From Dryas octopetala (taxonomy: Eukaryota; Streptophyta; Magnoliopsida; Rosales; Rosaceae): a DNA stretch of 64,000 bases. The stretch spans positions 3,472,001 through 3,536,000 of the forward strand of contig OY992834.1 of assembly GCA_963921425.1 (NCBI GenBank), given 5' to 3'. The position numbers and the translations under genes are program-made. Within the stretch, counting starts at the first letter, position 1. Each line of letters begins with the position of its first letter. Of the stretch, positions 1-11,967 are shown piece by piece. The notes under the pieces are model-generated. The model made no database searches. It was not told where the DNA came from and saw only the letters and a list, made by a program, of their open reading frames with translations.

Positions 1-761
1 AAAAATAACAAAAGCAAACGCCAAAATTCAGTAATCACTCCTCTTTCCAAAAATGGCAACTGGGAAGCAATCTGTTTGAGGCAAGAAAGAAAGAATTCAT
101 TATTATATTTCATGTCCACTTAAAAGCCTTAATTTGCATCATCATGACCAAAAATCAGCAGTGAAAGCATAATAACCTCACATCCTAATATTCTCTCAAA
201 TGTCTCAAATCCATTTTAAAATTTTGAAGAGTCAAGACCAAATTGATCAAGTTGTGTGATCAATGTGGCAGATCGACCTTCATGAGCTTTCCTTTTTTTC
301 CTCAGAGAATATATTCCACCATGTCACACCCAAATAGTGTACAAACACACTAATGACACAATAAGCAGAAATCATGCAAATATTTCCTTTTTTTTTGTTC
401 TTCCTTTTTCAGGCTATAAAAAGAGACCCATGACCCTTCAAAATGTAAGACTTGCATCCACCATTGTAGGCTTGAATGGAGAGAGGAAGAGAGGCATAGC
501 ATGAGAGCAAGAGCCTTGTTTGGTAGCCAAGGATGACTTGCCTGCTCCACCAGACAGACTTCTATGGTGAAGACCTCCCTGTTTGGCCAGGCAGGTCATC
601 TGGGCTAAACTGACAGGCTCTTCTTTCTCATGCTAGGCCTTCTCTTCTTCATTGCTTGATCGACCAAGCTCCAGCGAAACTGGGAAAATCAGGGTTCTAG
701 GCTTGCACCAGTTGCATTGGCCCTGGACTCAAGAAACCATTAATTTTTTGGGCTCAACTGG
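1..761. other. Upstream non-coding sequence
   Basis: AT-rich sequence with no convincing coding segment on either strand. It is the 5' flank of the CDC20-like gene. The only long open frame (350-550, minus) has no recognisable domain and no splice partners. Confidence 0.6.
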
Positions 762-870
762 AACGGTAGGTGGGTTTCCTTTTTAGGCCCAACTCGGCCC
801 ATGTTTTTTCAAAATCGTCCCCACAATGGCAACGGTTCTATTTCCCCCGCATATAAATCTATTTGGCGGG
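762..870 (+). promoter_or_regulatory. Cell-cycle promoter: two MSA cores, TATA, E2F site
   Basis: Two AACGG cores, the centre of plant M-specific activator (MSA) elements bound by three-repeat MYB factors, occur at 762-766 and 831-835. A TATA-like ATATAAAT lies at 851-858, and TTTGGCGGG, a match to the E2F-binding consensus, lies at 862-870. All are 180-300 bp upstream of the CDC20-like start. Both elements are known regulators of plant cell-cycle genes. That they act here is inferred from sequence and position. Confidence 0.6.
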
Positions 871-1054
871 AGATGCCTCAGTTGAACGCCTGCATGCCCT
901 TGTTGTAGTTAAAGATTTTCTTTCTTCTTCTTCTTCTTCTTCTTCTTTATTTCCAAGTAAAGAAAGAGAAGGAATTAAAGAAAGGAAATAAAGAATAATT
1001 GTTTTTTTTCTTATTATTTACGATAGAAATCAGCGAGCAACCAATTTATCAAAC

Positions 1055-3655
1055 ATGTGGGAACTTCAATCGGATTGGTACTCCCCAACTCGCCTCCACA
1101 GCAGCCCCATTACCCAGTACGACTTTCCGGTACAAATGCATTACTCTTTTTATCATTCTTTTGTGATTTCTTTTTTCTTTTTCTTTTTTATTTTTTGGAA
1201 TTTGATTACTGATTTGCTGTTCTTTGAATTTTGGGTATGTGTATCTGCAAATTCAGGGAGATCGGTTTATACCCAATAGGAGTTTGATGGATCTTGATCA
1301 AGCCCGCAGTTTATTGACAAACAGGACAGTACCAAGCCGAAATTCAAGTTTCAATGTATGAATTTACATTGCTTTAATCGGTTTTAGTTTGTTTGTGCAT
1401 ACATTCATTTGAGTTTTAGTTTTTTATCCTAGTCCATTTGACTTTTGCTAAAATTGAAGAATTGGGTATGTTAAAGTTGTAGAGGAGCAGTGTAGTTCTT
1501 ACATTTTCTTGCTTGTGCTGCAAACAATTCTTGAATTTCTTGGCTGCTGCAAATGGATATCCCAGTTCTTGGGTCTTCTCTCAGTTCATTGATTTTTCCT
1601 TTTTGTGACAGGACTTATACAGACAGAAGTTGGAGGACAAACTGACTTTGGATTCGGATGGGAATCCGTTTCGAATGTTGGTTTTCAGGGGGAGTCCAAA
1701 ATCAAAGAGAAAGTCGAGTCTTTGTGTTGATGAGATGCGACGGGGTGAGGCAGAGGAATTGGATAATTATATCAAACATCATCAGCTTCGAAGTTTGCCC
1801 AAGGTACTGGTGCATCTCAATTTTTTTCTTCCCCTTTCCTTTTGATAAGAAAAGTATTAATTTTGAACCTCTTCTACTGCTTTGAATCATTTGTCATTTA
1901 CAGTTTAGTGATCAAAATATGTTCATAGGTCTGCTGGGGTTTACTTGACCCTATGAACTTTACAAAGGGAAATAGATAACTGAATTAGGCACTAGTTTGA
2001 GACAAATATGATAGTATTGTTTGCTTCATGCATAGTTTTAGATTCTATTTTTGGACTGTAAAAGTGAGATTTTTGTTTTGCTCTCTCTGATAACTTTGAC
2101 CTAAGTGTTCATATGCTGCAGGGGGAAGCTAGGATTCTGGATGCACCAAACATAAAAAATGACTTTTACATGAACATCATGGATTGGGGGAAGAACAATG
2201 TTCTTGCAGTTGCTCTGGGCAAGGATTTATACCTCTGGAACTCTCGAGATGTACATAAGCTGTTGCATGTTGATGATCATTATGATTATCCCACAAGTGT
2301 AGCCTGGTCTGAAGATGCCAAAATTTTGGCAGTTGGATATAAGCGCTCCAAACTCCAACTTTGGGATGCTGAGACTAACAAGCTTGTAAAGCTCTCTCAA
2401 CCACACCCTCTCATGCTTTTTAAGTTTATTCATTGTCTTTAGACATTTAGTGAAATTGAAACCATTGTTCATCTTTTTGATACACAGATTAGAAACCTAG
2501 AAAACCATACTGCCAGGATAGCAACCATTGCATGGCATGGCCACATTTTAACATCAGGCAGCCGAGATAGGTCCATCATCAACCATGATGGTACTTCAAG
2601 ACTGTTATATAACCTTCTCTTCTGATTCTAAATCATTGGTTGAATGGAATAATTCACTATGTCTTGTTTTGATGTTTTCTTTGACAGTCAGAGCAGGAAA
2701 CAATGCGACTTCCCGTTTACAGGCACACTCTGAAGAAGTCTGTGGGTTGAAATGGTCAGGAAGAGGCAATGTATTGGCAAGTGGTGGCAATGAAAACCTT
2801 TTGTACATATGGGACTCTTCCAAAATGAACTCATCAACATTCTTGTATCGATTTAAAGACCATTGCGCTGCAGTCAAAGCCCTTGCATGGTGTCCATATC
2901 AGTCTGATGTGCTTGCTTCTGGAGGAGGCACAAAAGATGGGTCTATTAAGATATGGAACACACAAAAGGGGACCTGTATTAACAGCATTGATACCAAAGC
3001 TCAGGCAAGTTATACAATTGAGATCTCCATATTATAAGTTTTTTATGGGTTTTTATGATATGCTAATCAATTAACTAATAGTGTTAACCATTAAGAAGAA
3101 CTACACCTATATATTTCTCATTACCTGCAATAACTTCGACTTCGTTTTCCAGGTTTGTGGACTGGAGTGGAACAAGCATCACAAGGAGATACTGAGTGGT
3201 CATGGCTTTGGTTCTAGCGAGCTCATCAAGAATCAGCTATGCCTCTGGAGGTATCCTTCCATGGATAAAGTGGGAAACTTGAAGCGCCACAACTCCAGAG
3301 TCCTCCACCTTTCCCAGGTATGACAACCCATTTCAAATCTTTTGGGTCCTTTTGATTCTCCCATAGAGTCTATGACTCCCATTGATCTTTATAAGCATCT
3401 GATGAGGGACTTGTGCATTTGGTGTTATATAAACATAACAAAGTAAGTTAGGTAACATATATATACATTCGAAAGCTCTAACTTGGTTTCTTTTCATTGA
3501 TTTTGTGGCAGAGTCCTGATGGGTTAACTGTGGTATCGGCTGTGGGAGATGGGACTCTTCGTTTTTGGGAGATCTTTGGACCACCTGGCCCTAATAATTT
3601 AAGACTTTCAGCTCTGGACAGCCTTTTGTCTCTTAAGACTTCTCCCATAAGATGA
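1055..3655 (+). CDS. CDC20-like APC/C activator, WD40 protein
   Basis: Eight exons join in frame to 452 residues: 1055-1129, 1257-1355, 1612-1803, 2122-2385, 2488-2590, 2688-3004, 3153-3317 and 3512-3655. CDC20 proteins activate the anaphase-promoting complex and present its mitotic substrates. Visible marks are a C-box-like DRFIPNRS near residue 26, a run of WD40 blades (for example [35 protein letters not shown]) and a C-terminal Ile-Arg tail (SPIR) that docks on the complex. The protein is more diverged than standard plant CDC20. The N-terminus is short, no KEN box is seen after the C-box, and a few extra residues (SSELIK) sit in a late blade. The intron at 3005-3152 starts with GC (CAG|GCAAGT) and ends with AG, and the frame requires this. 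It is convergent with the Fe-SOD gene. It could be a specialised paralogue of CDC20. Confidence 0.88.
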
Positions 3656-3918
3656 TGGGATGTAAAATTTGATGTCGCTTTTATATTAAAGAAACTACAT
3701 ACATGTACATGAGCAACTCCAAGTAGAAAACCATAGAAAATACATGTTTCCTGATCATCTACTTTTATAGCACACCAGAGATTCCATAATACACAAGACA
3801 ACCCAATCATGGATACAACAAAAATTTGGTACATGCGGCCTAAACTTAAAATGACTTCTGTAACACTGCAACCAACACAAAATTGTTTCCAGTTTGTCTT
3901 CACTGAAAATAAACTGAA

Positions 3919-6120
3919 TCACTCAGTCTCCAAGTCATCACTCTTGTTGTCCACATAAATCTCTTCAACTTCACCATCTGCTGTCTTCTCGTCTTCCTCT
4001 CTTTTCTTCCTTTCTTCTTCCTCCTCTCTTTCAGTAGCTCGTGCCTTTGCAATTTCAAGTCTGGAACTGACTGCTTCCCATGATACAAGTTTCTCCAAAA
4101 AGGTTGATATGTAATCAACTCGGCGGTTCTGGGGGAAGAACCAAAGATGCAGTTGTTAGATGTACTGGTAATAAACACAATGCACATAAGAGGGACAATG
4201 TTTAGTGAACAAAGACTAACCTGAAAATCGAGGTAGTAAGCATGCTGTTGAAACAAAACAAGTTTCCACAGTGATTTTAGCAATCAGTTAGTAATGGACT
4301 AATGGTTTTTCTCTAAAGAATACAATATAACTATTTTTTCGGTTAAATATGAAGAAAACTATTTTTAAACAGGAAGAAATTCAATAACTGTCAATACCTC
4401 CCAAACATCGATGGTAAGGAGTGGCTGCATGAAATCAAGAAGAAAAGTCATTACACACAAGAAAGAAAAACCTTGATATGAATACAATGTTTTCCTATGA
4501 AGTAACACATCTATACATGAAAAATGAGTTAGGAAAAATTTAATCAGTCACAATACTCACAGAATAATCCCAAATAAGGGGGTTTACAGCATTAGGACTC
4601 TTCACCACTACAAGCTTCTTGTCTTCATCCGATGGATTAGGATTTACTGCATTCCCAACATCAAGTATATTTGCCTTATCTGGAGAACACAAAACAACAG
4701 ATATATTATTGTACGCCAAATTCAGTGTGACATCAGAATTTGGAATCTTAAAGACAAAGAATAAGAAATGCCAAATAGGAAGGCAATCCCTCACATGCAA
4801 GCCAAGCCCAACCAGAACCAAACTGTGTAGCTGCAGCCGACCTCAAGTCTTCAACAAATCTCTCAAAAGAACCAAAATCTCTATTTATTAGTTCTAGAAG
4901 TTCCCCGGATGGCCTTCCTCCACCACCTGGTTTCATGGATTCCCAGAAGAAGTCATGGTTCCAGATCTACAAACAGGTAAAAAAGCAATAAGTAGTTAAC
5001 TTCAGAATGACTGCTTGTTTGCGACCACACAGAAAGGCTGGGGGATACAGATATAGTCAACTGGTGTAAAGATACTGATGCATAAGCATAACTAAACATT
5101 ATATGCCTGAAACAAATCCTCATTCGTCACAGACGCCACAATATAGAATTAAGTGGATTTTATCAATAGCTACTTAACATTTAACTAGCGCTATAACTTC
5201 ACCAACATCGAATTTAACCTTAAATTCGACACAAATGCATGATTTCGAATTGAGATGCATTTCCCCACACACCTCAAAATATTATCAATTCATACAATTC
5301 AAATTCATGATGAAAGTCGTCTCACGGATAGCATACCTGTGCTGCATTGTTGAAAGGTGGAAGCAGATCCCCCTTGTTGTATGTAGCAATTATGACATCT
5401 TCCAATGACAATCCATCTAGTTCAGTTTCTACTATTTGCTTGTTTATGTTATCCACATAACCCCTGTGGTGCTTACCCCAGTGATATTCCAGGGTCTCCT
5501 TGCTCATATGCGGCTCCAGAGCATCCTGCTCAAAATTACACATCAAAGAAAAGTGTAACGATTTAAACAATAATACAATATTGGCTCAACATTGTCATAT
5601 TAGTTGAACACGCATTTTACTGCCCATTTTCATCCAAACTGAGTTTCATTCAGTATGGTCTATAAAAGATCAAAGATGGAAACTTTAGTGAAATGCTTGC
5701 CATGAAACTTAACCTGAGCTAAACCCACCATAAACTAGTAATTATCTACTTAAAAATCAAAGTCAGCTTCAATTTATATACAAAGAGAACTCAAATGTTA
5801 CCAGTGGATAAGGAGGAGGCTTTAGCTCAAATATTGCACTAATATGAGCTGGACCGGCTTTCCTTTTGCATTGTCTCTGCTTTGACAAATTAAAATTCCA
5901 AATTAAATCCATCATGTATGCAACCAATTCCAAATTTCAAATCATTTCTTCCATATTCCCAGAAAGCAAACGAAGCCCATTTATACGTGTATAAAAAAAA
6001 AATTCAAATTGCTGAGCAAGGGAACCTCTTTCTTTGCCCATTGCAAGCTACGAGATGATGGTCCCAGACTTCCACGAAGTCCTGTAAATTTAGATTAACG
6101 ATTAAAGGAGAAACCCATTA

Positions 6121-6165
<45 letters not shown>

Positions 6166-6301
6166 GAGAGAGGGAGGGGAGGGGAGGGGAGGGGGCATAA
6201 TGACCTTGCCATGATTGACCCAGTGCGCAGGTTAACGAATTGGGCGTAGCTAGAGGTGTTGTTGCTCCTACTGGTACTAGTACTACTACTGAGGCTACCA
6301 T
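3919..6301 (-). CDS. FSD2: Iron superoxide dismutase, chloroplastic (FSD2 type)
   Basis: Nine exons on the minus strand join to 322 residues: 6301-6205, 6081-6026, 5876-5802, 5525-5337, 4966-4795, 4679-4561, 4424-4398, 4244-4221 and 4128-3919. The enzyme converts superoxide to peroxide and oxygen in plastids. The Fe/Mn-SOD fold is clear: an N-terminal half with [18 protein letters not shown] and [10 protein letters not shown], then [22 protein letters not shown], and the metal-binding [12 protein letters not shown] with two of the ligands. About 65 N-terminal residues, basic and Ser-rich, act as a transit peptide. The C-terminus carries a long Glu/Lys-rich tail typical of the FSD2 branch rather than FSD1. 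Two exons are very short, 27 and 24 nt, each an exact number of codons. All donors and acceptors are GT-AG. Confidence 0.93.
6124..6195. repeat. (GA)n microsatellite in Fe-SOD intron 1
   Basis: A run of GA dinucleotides followed by GGGGA repeats lies inside the 123-bp first intron of the Fe-SOD gene. On the gene's sense strand it is CT/CCCCT-rich and begins about ten bases after the donor. Confidence 0.9.
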
Positions 6302-7390
6302 GTCTAAAAACTTTTTAGAACTTCGGATAAAGCTTAACGGAGGATGAGATTTTAGATTTATTGACTTTTGGAGGGCCTCCAGGGAAATATATCAACTTTG
6401 TTGTTGCGTGCGTCTGTATGCCGACATGGTGTCGCTAAATTAGGTAATGGTACTGCCACTGGTACTGCTACTGGTCCTATATTGTATTGCTTTGTACTAC
6501 AGACAGTTTCGATTTAATGTGACATTGCAACTTTGGATAAAAAGTTGTTAGTCTTAAGTTTTAAACTTATAAAGTTCATAGAACATACTGATTTATATAT
6601 AAATACATTCAAATAAAAGTAAGAAATAAAAAAAAAATTGAACTATTATGTAGTTGTCAATCATGACCAACATATATGAATATCTTATATTTTCCATGAA
6701 AAATGCGTAAAAAATCATTTTTATAATATGAATTCTATGAACCAATCGGACTTAAAAGTTATGAACATAGTCTATGCTACTTGTTCATAAGAAAAAATAT
6801 GTACATAGCACAAAAAAAAAACATATATGATAAAATACATAAATACGCACTAAATATAAATATAATAAAAATGAACAAAAATAAATTATTCATTGAAAGA
6901 AAGCTAAATTTTGTTTTAGACAATAAAAGACAAAAAAAAAAAAAGGACAAATTACAAGTATACCTCATATTGCAAGTTGGTATTTCCGGTTTAAATTTCA
7001 ATTTTTGTAACCTCAATTTCTTTTTTTTTGGAAAATACATAATGTGATAATGTGTTAGGGGTGATTTTAATTTATTAAAAATAATCACGCGGACATATAA
7101 ATAATAAAATATCTTTAAAATAAAAATAAATTATAAACAAAACAAATACCCACCACCAACCTTGTGCAGATCGGTGATTTCCCAACAAATCCCAATAAAA
7201 AAATTGTTTCTTCTACTAGTCTCTCACCATCTTCATCTTTGACTTAGCAATAAAAAAAACATTGAAAAACAATGATAATTTTGTAGGTAAAACAAGAACA
7301 CCAAGAAACAAGGCATTCTTGCGCCGCCATGGCTTCCGCTGCCGTGCGATCACAGCCGGCAGCACCTTCCTTCAATCAATCGGTGTGGTA
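6302..7390. other. AT-rich intergenic sequence
   Basis: Very AT-rich, with long A and T runs, between the start of the Fe-SOD gene and the end of the casein kinase gene. The 6300-6500 part is the probable Fe-SOD promoter. Open frames at 6777-7088 are low-complexity Phe/Lys runs on both strands and are not believable genes. No RNA gene is seen. Confidence 0.6.
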
Positions 7391-8317
7391 TTAATCTGTG
7401 ACTGCTGCTAGCTGCTGCTGATGTTTCAAGATAGTCCAATCAAACACATAATCACACTCAAAACCTTGGCGAACAAAAAGGTCACGAAAGAGTCTCTTGA
7501 GATAAGCATAGTCTGGTTTATCATCAAACCGAAGAGACCTACAGTAATGGAAGTAGGACACAAACTCTGTTGGATAACCATGGCACAAGGCCTCAATCGA
7601 AGTCGCCATTTTCTTATCTCCAATCTTGTCATTAAGTTGACTTCTAGACGACGTTCCTGCTCTTCTCAATCCCTGCCAAGGAAGACTCCCTCTCAGAAAG
7701 TACATAAGCACATATCCCACGGACTCCAAATCATCCCTGCGACTTTGTTCAATGCCACGATGAGTGTTCGAGCTTGCATACCTTGCACTCCCTAAGAAAC
7801 TCTTATTTTCTCTGTAAGGAATATGAAGATGATGCTTCGAAACATCTCTGTACTTCTTCGCGAGGCCAAAGTCAATGATGTAAAGGTTATTCGATTGCGA
7901 ACCCGACCCGATGAGGAAGTTGTCTGGCTTGATATCACGGTGTACGAGTGATTTTGAGTGAACAAACTCGACTCGGTTGATCATGTGACATGCAAGCACG
8001 AGAACGGTTTTGAGAGAAAACTTCCTGCCGCAGAAATTGAATAGGTCCTCGAGACTTTGTCCCAGTAAATCCATGACAAGAACATTGTGGTCTCCTTCAG
8101 TGCCAGACCATCTTACGTTTGGGATTCCAGGCCCTCCCTGTAGCAGTCTGTATATGTTGGCTTCATACAGCAATTGGGGATGCCTTGTCCTGCGATTTTC
8201 AAACTTAATCGCAACCTTCTCTTTTGTTTGAACATCGGTACCTACGTAGATCACTCCGAACGACCCGCTACCGATCTTCTGGCCGACTCGAAACCTGCCC
8301 CCAACTCCAAGCTCCAT
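7391..8317 (-). CDS. Casein kinase I-like kinase, intronless, no C-tail
   Basis: One uninterrupted frame encodes 308 residues from the ATG at 8317; the upstream in-frame codons lack an ATG. Serine/threonine kinase of the CK1 family: Gly loop [10 protein letters not shown], catalytic HRDIKPDN, metal-binding DFG, the CK1-type [19 protein letters not shown] segment and LPWQGL. The fold runs to [11 protein letters not shown] and the protein stops a few residues later. Plant CK1-like proteins usually continue for 100 or more residues and their genes have many introns, so an intronless, tail-less gene suggests a retrogene or a truncated copy. The catalytic motifs all look intact. A telo-box lies just upstream. 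Target substrates cannot be read from sequence. Confidence 0.9.
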   Translation of the reverse strand: MELGVGGRFRVGQKIGSGSFGVIYVGTDVQTKEKVAIKFENRRTRHPQLLYEANIYRLLQGGPGIPNVRWSGTEGDHNVLVMDLLGQSLEDLFNFCGRKFSLKTVLVLACHMINRVEFVHSKSLVHRDIKPDNFLIGSGSQSNNLYIIDFGLAKKYRDVSKHHLHIPYRENKSFLGSARYASSNTHRGIEQSRRDDLESVGYVLMYFLRGSLPWQGLRRAGTSSRSQLNDKIGDKKMATSIEALCHGYPTEFVSYFHYCRSLRFDDKPDYAYLKRLFRDLFVRQGFECDYVFDWTILKHQQQLAAVTD

Positions 8318-8370
8318 TGCCCAAGAGCTCAACGATCACAGTGAAACACTTACCTTATAGCAAAACCCCT

Positions 8371-8379
8371 AAACCCTAA
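8371..8379 (-). promoter_or_regulatory. Telo-box upstream of casein kinase I gene
   Basis: AAACCCTAA lies 54 bp upstream of the kinase ATG, with a second TTAGGGTTA-like motif near 8446. Telo-boxes are common in the 5' regions of plant genes active in dividing cells. The regulatory role here is inferred. Confidence 0.4.
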
Positions 8380-8399
8380 GAGATGGAGACCATATAATG

Positions 8400-9175
8400 C
8401 CAGGGGTAAATTTGGAAAGTTGGGGGACTTTCTCTCTCTAGAATTTTAGGGTTAGAGAAGAGATAGAAGGCTTTATGAAATTGGATAGAGCTTTTTAGGT
8501 TTCAACGAGTAAAGGAACAAAAAAAAAATGAAGAGGGGTTTTCACGTTGGGAAAAGGAAAAAAAATCGAAATATTGGGAAAAAAATGGGATGTTTTAGTT
8601 GAGAGATTTCGTGTTGATTTTTTGGGTCAAAGGAGAGAGATTTCGTGTTGATAAGGAGTTAACAAGGGTACATAAAAGTTTTTTTTATTTTAGGAAAACA
8701 AATTATGTTCGTTAGATTCACTCTAATAAACTTGAAGAATAAAAAAGATTAACGTTCTAAATAAAAGAAGATCGAGAATCCGGCCAAGTCCGTAATTGAT
8801 GATCATGTAATCAGCCAATGAGAAGAAAATAGTGAAAAAAGATAAATCATAGTCCAAAAAAGGAAGTAGCATACCGAATTATCACATAACTAGTTTATTA
8901 AAAAGATAAAACTATTTTGAATCTTAAGACGACGCACCGTTTCCACTGATTTCGCATCATATGCGACATTTTGGGTGCGAGTGCCACTCATGAAACGGCA
9001 TTCCCTTGTACGTACGTCCATACAAGAAGTTGTGCCAAATTGCCAAAAGGTGCAATGCTTCACTCTCCACATTATGCCACAAAATTTGAACACTAGAATT
9101 TACAAACCATTTGCTTCTAATTTCACTCAATTCCATTTACTCTTCCCACAAACAATCTTAGGATTATTTTCTTCA
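8400..9175. other. Divergent intergenic region
   Basis: Shared upstream space between the casein kinase I gene (minus) and the HMG-box gene (plus). It is AT-rich with A-runs. In-frame codons upstream of 9176 are open but have no protein character, so they are taken as 5' leader. Confidence 0.5.
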
Positions 9176-9880
9176 ATGGCGGACATGCGCTTAGAACAAT
9201 CAGTTCATCAATCACCAAACACGACTTTGATGATGCCCTCTACACCTCTCCAATTGTCTGGTTTTCTCAGCGGAGACACCATCCAAGTCAAAGGTGACAC
9301 TGGCAACTTGAAATTTTCAGTACAATTCAGTATCCAGGAAAAACAAGAGAACCACAGTCTCATTAACTCTATGGGTGCAAATGCATTGGACCAAGAAACT
9401 CATGCCTCAAGCTTTTCTTCATACATGACCCCAAATGCTGTTCAAGAAGTGGATGATCATCAAAGTGCTTGTTATACAGAACCTATTTTGAGTTTAAGTC
9501 ACGAGAATGGTCGATTTCGGCCGGAAGAGGGTGATGAAGAAACTGAGATAAGAAAGAGTATTAGAGAGGCTATTGTGACAAGGCTGAGAAGTGGGATGAT
9601 TTCTCCGGTCAACTATTCCCCTCGAATATTATCAAGTAGGAGGAGTTTAAGTTTAAAGCCTTATGGGAAGGAGAAATTAGCAAGGAAGAAAAATGGAGGA
9701 AAGATCAATGTGTTTGAGAAGGTGCTTAGAAGGCATAGTTCCCCAATAAGGCCATGCACTTCTTATGCCTTTTTTGTGATGGCAACTTGGGGTGTCGTTA
9801 AGTCCTCTTCATTTGGCGAAACAAGTAAGCAACTTGGTCGAATGTGGTGCAAACTCCCTCAACAAGAGAAAAGGGTCTGC

Positions 9881-9939
<59 letters not shown>

Positions 9940-10133
9940 ATTAACAATTTCAGTTTTCTTCTATTGGTTTATTTTGAAATTAATGGGAAATTATAATTGA
10001 TATATAATGCGAATGTATTTTGCAGTTCTACAAGGAGATGGCTATGAAGGACAATGCAAGGTATAAGAGGCAATGCATGCAGTTGATGGAAAAACCACTC
10101 AGAGTACTCAAAAAAGGTAGCAGATGTGCATAG
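9176..10133 (+). CDS. HMG-box domain protein
   Basis: Two exons, 9176-9874 and 10026-10133, give 268 residues. The C-terminal third is an HMG-box: PIRPCTSYAFFVMATWG, then SFGETSKQLGRMW, KLPQQEKR, and across the intron FYKEMAMKDNARYKRQC. HMG-box proteins bend and bind DNA in chromatin. The N-terminal part is acidic and Ser-rich, and is followed by a basic stretch (KEKLARKKNGGK) just before the box. The intron falls inside the box, in phase 0. I chose the ATG at 9176 because MADMRLEQ follows directly and because the frame upstream looks like leader. The intron opens with a long CT microsatellite. A transcription-related role is likely. The precise subfamily is not certain. Confidence 0.8.
9884..9935. 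repeat. (CT)n microsatellite in HMG-box intron
   Basis: About 25 CT units begin roughly ten bases after the intron donor at 9875 and make up a third of the 151-bp intron. Confidence 0.95.
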
Positions 10134-10444
10134 CAGAACATGTAGATTAAAATGGCTTCCGGATGACTATTATTTATGACCTTTTACATTTTTTTCTTTT
10201 TCTTTTTGTGATATGCTTAGATAATTTTATGGTAATGTAAATGATATATAACAATCGGTTTCTTCTTCAACTGGTCAATGATTTACAGTACTTTACATCT
10301 TCCTTTTTTCCCATCCGGAATTAAGCCTGTGGTTTTCTGGTCTCATGGACATTGTACACTTGCATACACTGGGAGACATAGATTATGAGCAATAAAATGG
10401 AGATATCACTTGCTGCCATATCAAACTAAAGGGAAAATGGCTTC

Positions 10445-11967
10445 TTCAAATTAATTTTTTTACTTGCAGTTAGCTGTGGTTCCTGCAGAAAAGGAAACGC
10501 AAAGCATAATGTTAAAGATGTTAACTGGAATGTTTAGCATAAGGCAGATATGAGGTCAAGTTTCTCAAACATAACTGAAGGATATATTGACAATCATATA
10601 TACCTGTCTCAACCCATCAGCAGTATCACCCCCAAGATTCTCTGTGTTGCGCATGGTGCATCGGATTGAATTCAGGATGTCCCCATATGTAGTTCCATGT
10701 CCATGGTCAATGGCTTGGATGAAAGAATAAATCATGACACCAGTTGGAGTAGTCTTTGATAGAGCCTGTATGCACATGCACAAAGCATTAGCTCCGTTCC
10801 TTTTATCAGTCAATGCTAGGTAGAATAGACCTTTTTAGTAGAATAAATGGTTTAAGATTTTAGTACTGAAGCATCAGCAGAGGTCTGATGATCATCACAG
10901 TCACTGAAGGAAATGACCTTCCCACCACTTGTTCCTTTCCAAACACCTGACTGAGGGCGATGGTCCTCCCATACATATGATACATACCTCCCACTTCTGC
11001 ATGATTGCATCCACAAGCAAGAAATTGAACTTTTCCATATCAGATTTGGTGGAAATTGAACTAACGCACATCAGATTTGGTGGAAATTGAACTAACGCAC
11101 ATCAGATTTGGGGAAAATTGAACTAACCCACATCAGATTTGGGAAAAGTTGAACTTACCCACATCAGATTTTAAGCAGCAAAATATAAAACTGGACTCAA
11201 TTTAATTACCTGTCCAACCTACAGAGGAATGGCAAGCATCTATAAATAATAAATGCATGGAGTTTAACACCGTCAGTTAGAGGTCTGACAATCATTGCAT
11301 TGATCTCACCATCTGCAATCATCCCCTGAGTCTTAAAATCCGAGGGACACAGGCGTTCATCATATCCATCAACCTCATACCCATTGTAGTTCCTCTTTCG
11401 TTTTCCATGCTCAGAGTAATGAAACACCAATGAGTCCCCTGCTTGACAACCTTGCACAAGCCAACGCAGTGCCATGATCATGTTTTGTTTTGTAGGGTGC
11501 CGATTAGTGTCAGTTTCTTCTTCTACAAGTAAGTCCCAGATAGAGATTAAGATCATAAATTCATAAGTAATCAGTTATCTGCATTAAAATTCTAGGGGCA
11601 TTTTTTCACCGGTGAGCATGAGAATGGAGGACTCGGGAAAGTGGAACTTAGTGACCAGCAAATTACTTCATACACTTTGCATCATTTAAGCTCATGCCGT
11701 GAGTTCTTATATGACACGGCGCATATCACCGCTTGCTTGCATCCACCCGGGGCAATGGCATGGCACGTGGTTGTCCAGCGGTGGATGCAGGGTGGCCCAG
11801 GTGGGGAGCGGCAGCTGATGAGGTAGGTAGTGGTGGGAGTAGGAGTAGGAGGAGGAGTATGGGGCAGTGTAGGTGGTGGCGTGGCATATGGGGCAGTATA
11901 TGGTGGGTACACCTGGTGGTAGCTGAACATTTTTATGGTATTTTGAGCATTGTACGGGCATCAATAT
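10445..11967 (-). pseudogene. Broken tandem copy of type I metacaspase
   Basis: All five exon regions of the neighbouring intact metacaspase can be traced in order: zinc-finger exon (about 11967-11640), catalytic exon (about 11530-11210), the WEDHRPQSGVWKG exon (about 10995-10860), the ALSKTTPTG exon (about 10768-10604) and the short last exon (about 10480-10450). Breaks: the first start codon is changed, the zinc finger has lost its second cysteine (CSKY), exon 1 has a small deletion that shifts frame, the catalytic-His motif reads HYSEHGKRK instead of HYSGHGSQQ, and a deletion right after the catalytic Cys shifts the frame. The third exon has a 9-bp insertion. It is a dead or dying duplicate, unlikely to make an active protease. 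Confidence 0.85.
11041..11171. repeat. 31-bp minisatellite in pseudogene intron
   Basis: Four head-to-tail copies plus a part copy of a 31-bp unit beginning CAGATTTGG, at 11041, 11072, 11103, 11134 and 11165. The later units differ by a few bases. It sits in the intron between the catalytic exon and the next exon of the metacaspase pseudogene and is absent from the intact copy. Confidence 0.9.

Noticed and set aside
6777-7088. Small Phe/Lys-rich open frames on both strands
   Set aside because: Low complexity from A and T runs, no motif.
8315-8332. Longer start (five extra codons) for the casein kinase I gene
   Set aside because: The first of these codons is TTG, not ATG. The first ATG is at 8317 and aligns with the usual CK1 N-terminus.
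11041-11171. Evenly spaced repeats resembling a CRISPR array
   Set aside because: The units are head to tail without unique spacers, and the DNA is plant nuclear.
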